From: Burkholderiaceae bacterium
GTDB lineage: Bacteria; Pseudomonadota; Gammaproteobacteria; Burkholderiales; Burkholderiaceae
Direction: 5' to 3'
Length of the DNA stretch: 5,466 nucleotides
Assembly (NCBI GenBank): GCA_030151165.1
Contig: JASLEM010000170.1
Coordinates: forward strand, 1 to 5,466
Each line of letters begins with the position of its first letter. The first letter of the stretch is position 1. The notes under the pieces were generated by a model that saw only the letters and a program-made list of their open reading frames with translations, was not told the origin of the DNA and ran no database searches. The translations under genes and the position numbers were made by a program. Positions 1 to 5,115 of the stretch are shown one piece after another.

Positions 1-1197
1 TTCTCGTTCGACGTGCTCGACCCGACCAAGCTCGTGCCCGAGGAGCTCGTGCCCGTGGTGCCGGTCGGCCGCATGGTGCTCGACCGCAACCCCGACAACT
101 TCTTCGCCGAGACCGAGCAGGTCGCGTTCTGCACCGCCCACGTCGTGCCGGGCATCGACTTCACGAACGACCCGCTGCTGCAGGGCCGCATCCACTCGTA
201 CGTCGACACGCAGATCAGCCGCCTCGGCGGGATGAACTTCCACGAGCTGCCGATCAACGCGCCGCTCGTCGAGGTGCACAACAACCAGCGCGACGGCATC
301 CACCGGCGCGCGATCCCGCGCGGGCGCGTCGCGTACGAGCCGAACTCACTGGGCGGCGGCTGTCCGTACCAGGCCGGCGCGCGCGGCTTCGTGTCGTTCC
401 CCGAACCGGTCGTCGAGGACAAGGTGCGCGGCAAGCCCGAGAAGTTCGCTGACCACTTCTCGCAGGCGACCCTGTTCTACAACAGCCAGTCGGACGTCGA
501 GAAGAAGCACATCGCCGCCGCGTTCCGCTTCGAGCTCACGCGCGTGCAGACGCCGGCCGTGCGCGAGCGCGTCGTCTCGCTGCTGCGCAATGTCGACGAG
601 TCGCTCGCCGCGACGCTCGCCGACGACCTCGGCATGGCGCTGCCGCCCGCGCAGCCGCGCGCGCTGGAGCCGCCGGTGACGTCGGAGGTCGACGCGTCGC
701 CGCCGCTGTCGCTGTTCAACTTCCCCGGCGACGGCTCGATCGCGGGCCGCCGCATCGCGTTGCTCGTGGCCGACGGCGCAGACACGGCGTCGCTGCAAAA
801 GGTCTACGACGCCCTCCTCGGCGCGGGCGCCGCGCCGCGCTACCTCGGCGCGAAGCTGGGCAAGCTGAAAGCGTCGAAGGGCGCGACCCTCGAGATCGAA
901 GCCACGCTCGAGACCATGCCGTCGCCGATGTGGGACGCCGTCGTCATCGACGCGTCCGCCGACGCGATGGCCAAGGTCGGCGCGGCCGTGGAGTTCGTGA
1001 AGGAGCAGTTCCGCCACTGCAAGAGCTTCCTGCTGCTGGGCGCCGTGCCTGCCCTGCTGGCCGCAGCCGGCATCGACGCCCCTGCGGACGACGGCTTCAT
1101 CGACGCGGGCGTCGGCGCCGACGCCACCGACCGCTTCATCGCGGCCGTGGGCCGTCACAAGCACTACGAGCGCGAGCGGGATCCGTCGCCGGTCTGA
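1..1197 (+). CDS. katE: Large-subunit (clade 2, HPII/KatE-type) catalase, C-terminal part, 5' truncated by window
   Basis: This is a haem catalase converting hydrogen peroxide to water and oxygen, probably as a cytoplasmic homotetramer. The frame is open from base 1, so the start and the distal catalytic His/Asn lie left of the window; the GTG at 13 is an internal Val codon. About 398 residues are visible. The core includes NFFAETEQ, the [17 protein letters not shown] block and [15 protein letters not shown]. Its Tyr (199-201) is the proximal haem ligand, followed by HNNQRDG and YEPNS. After a linker, about 745-1170 encodes the flavodoxin/DJ-1-like C-terminal domain ([11 protein letters not shown] start) that separates large from small catalases. 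No obvious nucleophilic Cys is seen at its elbow (VVIDASAD), so that domain is probably structural. Two oddities are a Cys at 130-132, where E. coli HPII has the crosslinking His392, and RIHSY in place of the usual R-x-F-S-Y. Family assignment is very secure; the symbol follows similarity to KatE. Confidence 0.96.
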   Translation, partial: FSFDVLDPTKLVPEELVPVVPVGRMVLDRNPDNFFAETEQVAFCTAHVVPGIDFTNDPLLQGRIHSYVDTQISRLGGMNFHELPINAPLVEVHNNQRDGIHRRAIPRGRVAYEPNSLGGGCPYQAGARGFVSFPEPVVEDKVRGKPEKFADHFSQATLFYNSQSDVEKKHIAAAFRFELTRVQTPAVRERVVSLLRNVDESLAATLADDLGMALPPAQPRALEPPVTSEVDASPPLSLFNFPGDGSIAGRRIALLVADGADTASLQKVYDALLGAGAAPRYLGAKLGKLKASKGATLEIEATLETMPSPMWDAVVIDASADAMAKVGAAVEFVKEQFRHCKSFLLLGAVPALLAAAGIDAPADDGFIDAGVGADATDRFIAAVGRHKHYERERDPSPV

Positions 1198-1200
1198 TGG

Positions 1201-1226
1201 TGCCGGCCGGCATGCCGCCGGCCGCA
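1201..1226. other. Imperfect GC hairpin just after the catalase stop
   Basis: Three bases after the catalase stop codon, TGC at 1201-1203 pairs with GCA at 1224-1226, and GGCCGG at 1205-1210 pairs with CCGGCC at 1218-1223. One base (1204) is bulged and the loop is 7 nt. No T-tract follows it. It could protect the catalase mRNA 3' end or help termination, but short GC palindromes are common in DNA of this composition. Confidence 0.3.
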
Positions 1227-1255
1227 CCCTTGCCCAACCCCTTGGCCGTATCCAT

Positions 1256-1286
1256 GCAAACCGGCGCCACGCGGGCGCCGGTTTGC
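1256..1286. terminator. Bidirectional terminator-like hairpin between convergent catalase and hemerythrin genes
   Basis: GCAAACCGGCGCC (1256-1268) and GGCGCCGGTTTGC (1274-1286) form a perfect 13-bp inverted repeat around a 5-nt loop. It lies 59 nt after the catalase stop and 34 nt after the end of the convergent hemerythrin gene. The stem is GC-rich next to the loop, with AAA/TTT near its base on both sides. It therefore looks like a short Rho-independent terminator in either direction, although the U-run is only three bases and a Rho contribution is possible. Confidence 0.65.
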
Positions 1287-1319
1287 GGGCCGCCGAAGCG
1301 GCGGCCAGGGTGCGAAGGC

Positions 1320-1889
1320 TCAGGCCGTCGGCGCCATCGCGGGCGACGCCGGCACCGGCGGCTTGTCCATCAGCGCCGGGTCGGCCATCAGCTCCGCCTT
1401 GCGCGCCGCGATGCGCGCGCCGAGCGCCTTCATGTCGAGCTTGGTCTTCTGCGCTTTCGGGAACATCTCCGTCTGTTCTTCCTTGACGTGATGCTTGGTG
1501 TACTCGGACATCACCTGGATCTTCGCGTCGAACATCTCGCCGTACGGCTCCTTGTCCTTCACCTGCGCGATGAGTTCCTTGAGCGTCGCGTGTTCGACGG
1601 TGGCCTCGGGCACCATTTCCTTGTCCTTCAGCGCCGTCTTCACGGCCGGATAGAAGATCTCCTCCTCGACCTGCGCGTGGATCGACAGCTCCTGGCAGAT
1701 CGTGGCGACGAGCGCCTTCTTCTTCGCGACCGAGCGCGCACCTTCGTACTGGTCGTACAGCGCGGCGACGCGCTTGTGGTCGGCCCGCAGCAGCGCGATG
1801 GCGTCCGGCCCGGCGGCGGCGCCCGCGGACTTCGCCGGCGCCTTGCGTGCGACGGTCTTCGCCGCGGTCTTCTTGCTTGTGGTTGCCAT
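1320..1889 (-). CDS. Hemerythrin-like HHE-domain protein with Lys/Ala-rich N-terminal tail
   Basis: This 189-aa soluble protein is predicted to carry a non-haem di-iron four-helix bundle. The HHE-domain His/Glu pattern is visible: H38 in LLRADHKRV, H71 with E75-E77 in SIHAQVEEEIFYP, H100 in VEHATLKEL, and H133/H134 with E137/E138 in YTKHHVKEEQTEMFP. Family members bind dioxygen, nitric oxide or iron, but the ligand cannot be read from sequence. Residues 1-27 are rich in Lys and Ala (KKTAAK, RKAPAK), resembling histone H1-like bacterial tails. The C-terminus (about 172-189) is Pro/Ala-rich and probably disordered. No signal peptide is seen. The ATG at 1889 follows GGAG (1895-1898) with 5 nt spacing. 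It is the last gene of a three-gene unit, 16 nt after the mini-protein stop, and converges on the catalase. Confidence 0.93.
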   Translation of the reverse strand: MATTSKKTAAKTVARKAPAKSAGAAAGPDAIALLRADHKRVAALYDQYEGARSVAKKKALVATICQELSIHAQVEEEIFYPAVKTALKDKEMVPEATVEHATLKELIAQVKDKEPYGEMFDAKIQVMSEYTKHHVKEEQTEMFPKAQKTKLDMKALGARIAARKAELMADPALMDKPPVPASPAMAPTA

Positions 1890-1894
1890 GATGA

Positions 1895-1898
1895 CTCC
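1895..1898 (-). promoter_or_regulatory. Shine-Dalgarno site for the hemerythrin-like gene
   Basis: On the minus strand GGAG sits 5 nt before the ATG at 1889. It falls in the 16-nt gap after the preceding mini-gene, which supports both this start and translation from a shared mRNA. Confidence 0.7.
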
Positions 1899-1905
1899 GG
1901 TCAGT

Positions 1906-1980
1906 TCAATGGGAAAACAGGGCGATGAGGATGACGATGGGGAGCGGTACCCCGAGGAACAGCAGCAGAAGCGAACGCAT
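1906..1980 (-). CDS. 24-aa hydrophobic single-span membrane mini-protein
   Basis: This short frame on the minus strand starts with ATG (1980-1978) and ends with TGA (1908-1906). The protein begins MRSLLLLFLGVPLP, continues with an Ile/Val/Leu run, and ends ALFSH. Nearly the whole chain is one hydrophobic helix with a central G-V-P-L-P kink and an Arg at position 2, fitting a short inner-membrane peptide. A good GGAG (1989-1992) lies 8 nt upstream of the ATG. The gene sits 24 nt after the upstream membrane-protein stop and 16 nt before the hemerythrin start, filling what would otherwise be an unexplained 115-nt gap. I recognise no named family. It could be a regulatory or accessory membrane peptide, or a leader-like ORF that couples translation. 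Coding is inferred from SD, spacing and composition, not from comparison. Confidence 0.7.
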   Translation of the reverse strand: MRSLLLLFLGVPLPIVILIALFSH

Positions 1981-1988
1981 GTGGATGT

Positions 1989-1992
1989 CTCC
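1989..1992 (-). promoter_or_regulatory. Shine-Dalgarno site for the 24-aa mini-protein
   Basis: On the minus strand CGGAGA is centred on GGAG and lies 8 nt before the ATG at 1980. It is the main non-compositional evidence that the short frame is translated. Confidence 0.65.
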
Positions 1993-2004
1993 GTTTCGAG
2001 GGGT

Positions 2005-3000
2005 TCAGACGAGGTCGCGCTGGCGGCCGCCGAAGGTCGCGGCGAAGCTCGCGACGAAGGCGCCGAAGAGCAGCGAGACGAACAGCCACAGCGAGGCGTA
2101 CGCGGACGCCTTGCGGGCCTTGTCGGCGGCGTCCTTGGCGTCGGCCTTCGCCTGGTCGGCCTTGGCCTTCATCTTGGCGAAGTCGTCGTTGACGCGCTTC
2201 TCCGCATCCGCTTGCGACAGGCCGGTCTTCTGCGACACCAGTTGGCCAAGGTAGCGGACGTCGTCCGGCGGCAGCGTGCCGGCCTCCAGCCCCGACGCGA
2301 AGATGCGACCGGCCTCGGCGGTCGACGAGGCGCCATCGGCCGGGGTCGTCGACGACGTCGATGCGGCGGGTGCCGACGCGGCGCCCGCGGCGGCGGCGGC
2401 GTCCTTGCGGAACAGGCTGTCGACGAAGTAGCCGTTGCCCGCCTCCGCGGCCCCGCTCTTCGAGGCGCCCGCGACCACCGGACCGGCCGCGGCGACGGCC
2501 GCCGTGCCCGCGCCGCCGGCGACGGCACCGGCCGCGTTCGCGCCCGCGCCGACAATCGAGCCGATGACCGTGGTCAGCAGCCCGGCGGTCACCAGCGTCG
2601 CGACGGCCCAGGCGAGGAAGCCGTGGGCGGTGTCGCGGAAGTAGACCTCGTCGGTGTGCGTCGACGCCCAGCGCGTGCGCAGGCGCCCGGCCAGGTAGCC
2701 GCCCATGCCGGAGGCGGCCAGTTGCGTGAAGGTCAGCCACGCGATGGTGGACGCGCTGAACGTCGTCGCGCTGACGCCCTGCCCCGACCACGGCGACACG
2801 GACGACAGGCCGAGGCCCATGCCGAGGATCAGCAGGATCAGCGACAGCGCCGCGGCGCCCGCGGCACCGGCCAGGATCGCGGCCCAGGACACCGCGGAGG
2901 GCGAGGTGCCGGGCGCGTCGGGCGCGACGTCGACGGTGCGGGCCCGCAAAGGCTCGGCGCCGGCGCGCAAATCGCGTCCATGCAGGGTGGAATCGGTCAT
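2005..3000 (-). CDS. Multi-pass membrane protein with Ala/Gly-rich middle and C-terminal helical segment, function unknown
   Basis: This is a 331-aa predicted inner-membrane protein. Residues 1-35 are a hydrophilic, Pro/Ala-containing N-terminus. Hydrophobic spans lie at about 37-66 (VSWAAILAGAAGAAALSLIL onward), 84-106 and 127-152. An Ala/Gly-rich stretch (about 152-182) leads into a low-complexity Ala/Ser/Thr linker (200-230). A charged, likely coiled-coil helix follows (about 262-298, with repeated AKxxA-type spacing), then a final span at about 303-323 and a short basic tail (GGRQRDLV). The VSWAAILAGA...GMGLGLSSVSPW opening resembles proteobacterial membrane proteins usually left as hypothetical, sometimes labelled 'PhnA-like'; I would not transfer that function. 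The ATG at 3000 is chosen for the strong GAGGAG 8 nt upstream. The frame stays open to 3210, but that extension has no comparable ribosome site and looks non-coding. It is the first gene of the operon with the mini-protein and hemerythrin genes. Confidence 0.85.
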   Translation of the reverse strand: MTDSTLHGRDLRAGAEPLRARTVDVAPDAPGTSPSAVSWAAILAGAAGAAALSLILLILGMGLGLSSVSPWSGQGVSATTFSASTIAWLTFTQLAASGMGGYLAGRLRTRWASTHTDEVYFRDTAHGFLAWAVATLVTAGLLTTVIGSIVGAGANAAGAVAGGAGTAAVAAAGPVVAGASKSGAAEAGNGYFVDSLFRKDAAAAAGAASAPAASTSSTTPADGASSTAEAGRIFASGLEAGTLPPDDVRYLGQLVSQKTGLSQADAEKRVNDDFAKMKAKADQAKADAKDAADKARKASAYASLWLFVSLLFGAFVASFAATFGGRQRDLV

Positions 3001-3008
3001 CGAAAAAT

Positions 3009-3014
3009 CTCCTC
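3009..3014 (-). promoter_or_regulatory. Shine-Dalgarno site deciding the membrane-protein start
   Basis: GAGGAG on the minus strand, 8 nt before the ATG at 3000, is the strongest ribosome site in the window. It favours this ATG over in-frame starts further upstream. Confidence 0.8.
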
Positions 3015-3030
3015 GGCGTTTTGAAGTTGC

Positions 3031-3042
3031 CGCGCCGGCGCG
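3031..3042. repeat. 12-bp perfect palindrome upstream of the membrane-protein operon
   Basis: CGCGCCGGCGCG is fully self-complementary and lies 31-42 nt upstream of the ATG at 3000, within the probable 5' leader or promoter. It may be an operator half or a hairpin, but GC-only palindromes of this size also arise from composition. Confidence 0.3.
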
Positions 3043-3123
3043 ATGGCGGCGGCTGCGGTCAGCGTGCATCGAGGCAAGCCGGGCTCCCGCGGTGCATCGG
3101 GTTTGCCCGCAAGCCGGCTGCAG

Positions 3124-3144
3124 GCGTCGCCCGGCGGGCGACGC
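3124..3144. repeat. 21-nt perfect palindrome in the divergent promoter region
   Basis: GCGTCGCCCG (3124-3133) and CGGGCGACGC (3135-3144) are exact inverted copies around one central G. The element lies about 125 nt upstream of the membrane-protein start and 180 nt upstream of the cyclase start. It could be an operator for a dimeric regulator of both units, or a hairpin in a leader RNA. There is no T-tract, so it is not a convincing terminator. Confidence 0.45.
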
Positions 3145-3322
3145 GGCTCGCGCCGGGCATCGTTGCATCCACCTGACGACCATCGGCCTTAGTTCCGGTT
3201 GTCGACACACGGCCCGCCACGCCGGGGCGTTTGCAACGGAAAATCACGTCGCCCGCGTTCGGTCTCCCAGGACGCATCCGCCTGTCGCCCCGTCCCGGCG
3301 ATGCCAGAAGAACGAACTCGCG

Positions 3323-5041
3323 ATGAAACTCCTGTCCCGGCTGCCGCTGCGCGCCCTGCTCACGCTGCCCTACGTGGCGCTCGTCCTCGGCACCGCCATC
3401 GTGATCGGGGTGCTGTCGTACGCCGCCGGCCGCGACGCGGTCGACAACCTGTCCGGCCAGCTGCTCACGGAGACGGTGCATCGCATCGAGCAGGCGGTCG
3501 AGGGCCACGTCTCGGGCTCGGCCGCGGTGCTCGAACTCGCCTTCCCCAAGGGCATCCCCGCGCCCGATTCGGTCGCGGCCGACCTGCCGGTGCTGCGCGA
3601 GCGGTTCTGGCTGGCGACGTCCGTGCACCGCGACCCGAACAACTACGCGTACTACGGCGACCGCGACGGCCGCTTCATCGGGCTGTGGCGCTCGTCGGAG
3701 AACGACGCGGAGCTGCGGCTGCGAACCACCGGCGACGGGCCGCGCACGCTCTACCACTACAGCGGCATCGCCGGCGACCTCGGCCACGGCGACCCGGAGA
3801 CCCGCATCTTCGAGCCGCGCGACCGGCCCTGGTACAAGGCCGGCGAGGCCAGCGCCCTGCAGACCTGGACGTCGATCTACATCGACTTCAAGCTGCAGGA
3901 GCTCGTGGCCACGCGCGCGCGACGCGTCAACGATCGCGCCGGCGCCTTCAAGGGCGTCGTCGCCACCGACATCTCGCTGCGCCAGGTGACCTCGTTCCTG
4001 CAGCATCTCGCGCTGAGCCAGAACGGCCTCGCGATGGTGCTGGAACCGGACGGCAACCTGATCGGCGTCTCGCGCGGCGAGCATATCCGCAAGCGGCCGG
4101 ACGGCACGAACGTGCGCCTGAACGCCGCCGACAGCACCGACCCGCTCGTCGCCCAGACCTACGCCGCCGTGCGCGGCCTCGCCGACGCCGCGGCCGACCC
4201 GCGGCCGCACACCACCGTCTTCACGACCTCGGACGGCTCGTCCGTGCAGGTCGGCTACGCGCGGCTGACCGACGATGCCGGGCTCGACTGGCTGATCATG
4301 GTGGCCGTCCCGCGCCACGACTTCCTGCACGGCATCCTCGACAACTTCCGCCGCACGGTGCTGCTCGCGGTGATCGCCGCCGTCATCGTGATGCTGACCG
4401 GCACGCTGGTGCTGTCGACCGTCACGCGCGAACTGCGCCAGCTCGCCGCCGCGGCGCGGCAGGTCGGCCAGGGCAGCATCGCGCCGTTCGGCGAATCACG
4501 GCGGCGCGACGAGCTGGGCGACCTCGCGCGCAGCTTCGCCGACATGCAGCGCCGCCTGCTCACCGACCCGCTCACCGGCCTCGCCAACCGCGAGGCGCTG
4601 ATCCGCCGCGTCGAGGATCGCATCGTGCAGCAGCGCCGCCGCGGCGACCCGCGCCCGTTCGCCGTGCTCTTCATCGACATCAACCACTTCAAGGAGATCA
4701 ACGACGAGTTCGGCCACGACATGGGCGACGCCGTCCTGCAGGAACTCGGCCGCCGCCTCGCCTCGGCCGTCCGCACCGACGACCTCGTGGCCCGCTTCGC
4801 CGGCGACGAGTTCCTGGTGATGCTCGAGTCGATCGAACGCCGCGACGACGCCGAGCGCGTCCGCGCCAACATCGAGGAACTGCTGCGCCAGCCACTCGAA
4901 GTCCTGACCGGCAGCAAGTCCCTCGAGCCGGCACTCGGCGCGGCCGTGGGCCTGGCGATCTATCCGGAGGATGGGCAGGACGTCGACACGCTGGTGAGGC
5001 ATGCGGATCAGCAGATGTATTTGCGGAAGCGGGCGGATTGA
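3323..5041 (+). CDS. Membrane diguanylate cyclase: dCache-like sensor, HAMP and GGDEF (AGDEF variant)
   Basis: This 572-aa inner-membrane sensor is predicted to make c-di-GMP from two GTP. TM1 is at about 13-34. A periplasmic dCache-type domain (about 35-340) follows, containing the RPWYKAG motif (169-175) and TWTSIYID. TM2 is at about 344-366 and HAMP at about 367-412 (RRDELGDLARSFADM). The GGDEF domain spans about 413-570, with DPLTGLANR, then FIDINHFKEINDEFGHDMGD. By alignment with PleD this supplies metal ligand D452, K457, and guanine-contacting N460 and D469. The signature is A493-G494-D495-E496-F497, so the first Gly is Ala. The RxxD inhibitory site (RTDD, 484-487) is intact at the standard spacing, and VGLAIYPEDG and ADQQMY close the domain. 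Activity is likely but not certain, since some AGDEF cyclases are active. There is no EAL domain. The ATG at 3323 directly precedes the hydrophobic N-terminus; the SD is weak. The sensed ligand is unknown. Confidence 0.93.
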   Translation: MKLLSRLPLRALLTLPYVALVLGTAIVIGVLSYAAGRDAVDNLSGQLLTETVHRIEQAVEGHVSGSAAVLELAFPKGIPAPDSVAADLPVLRERFWLATSVHRDPNNYAYYGDRDGRFIGLWRSSENDAELRLRTTGDGPRTLYHYSGIAGDLGHGDPETRIFEPRDRPWYKAGEASALQTWTSIYIDFKLQELVATRARRVNDRAGAFKGVVATDISLRQVTSFLQHLALSQNGLAMVLEPDGNLIGVSRGEHIRKRPDGTNVRLNAADSTDPLVAQTYAAVRGLADAAADPRPHTTVFTTSDGSSVQVGYARLTDDAGLDWLIMVAVPRHDFLHGILDNFRRTVLLAVIAAVIVMLTGTLVLSTVTRELRQLAAAARQVGQGSIAPFGESRRRDELGDLARSFADMQRRLLTDPLTGLANREALIRRVEDRIVQQRRRGDPRPFAVLFIDINHFKEINDEFGHDMGDAVLQELGRRLASAVRTDDLVARFAGDEFLVMLESIERRDDAERVRANIEELLRQPLEVLTGSKSLEPALGAAVGLAIYPEDGQDVDTLVRHADQQMYLRKRAD

Positions 5042-5066
5042 GGGGGCGCGCGCGAGTCGGGCCAAG

Positions 5067-5105
5067 AAAAAAGCGCCAGGCATTGAATGCCGGGCGCTTT
5101 TCTTT
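5067..5105. terminator. Bidirectional Rho-independent terminator shared by the cyclase gene and tmRNA
   Basis: AAAAGCGCC (5069-5077) with GGCAT (5079-5083) pairs with ATGCC (5087-5091) and GGCGCTTTT (5093-5101). This gives a stem of 14 pairs with one A·G mismatch and a TGA loop. An A-run (5067-5072) and a T-run (5098-5105, one C) flank the stem, so it can terminate transcription in both directions. It lies 25 nt after the cyclase stop and just beyond the tmRNA 3' end, serving two convergent units. Confidence 0.9.
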
Positions 5106-5115
5106 GATTGGTGAG

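Larger units (their letters stand above)
3001..3322. promoter_or_regulatory. Divergent intergenic region (322 bp) between membrane-protein operon and diguanylate cyclase
   Basis: Promoters for both the leftward operon and the rightward cyclase should lie here. Apart from the leftward SD (3009-3014) and two palindromes (3031-3042 and 3124-3144), I see no convincing -35/-10 pair on either strand. Frames that run through this stretch lack ribosome sites and recognisable protein content, so I treat it as non-coding. Just upstream of the cyclase the SD is weak (AGAAG near 3306-3310, about 12 nt from the ATG). Confidence 0.55.

Noticed and set aside
346..1227. Antisense open frame over the catalase
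   Set aside because: Composition is Arg/Ala/Val-rich without motifs, whereas the plus frame gives unmistakable catalase blocks.
3065..3117. Short direct repeats TGCATCG (3065, 3093) and GCAAGCCGG (3074, 3109)
   Set aside because: The two repeats have different spacings (28 and 35 nt) and only two copies each, so they do not form an iteron or operator array.
3170..3196. GGAACT on the minus strand (3196-3191), resembling a sigma-E-type -35 box, with a GTC-like -10
   Set aside because: The spacing to the candidate GTCAGG is about 12-13 nt, too short for that promoter class, and the distance to the gene is long. A six-base match is weak evidence.
3001..3210. N-terminal extension of the membrane protein upstream to 3210
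   Set aside because: The extension is Arg/Ala/Cys-rich with no matching SD, while the ATG at 3000 has GAGGAG 8 nt upstream. The extension also crosses the 21-nt palindrome.
2705..3322. N-terminal extension of the cyclase upstream to 2705
   Set aside because: The frame is simply open. It overlaps the membrane-protein gene antisense, and the first in-frame ATG directly before a normal TM1 is at 3323.
3059..4330. Long open frame on the minus strand opposite the cyclase sensor region
   Set aside because: Its translation is Arg/Val/Gly/Ala-rich with no recognisable domain, and it lies antisense to a gene with clear TM, dCache and HAMP motifs. This is typical of codon-bias shadows in GC-rich DNA.
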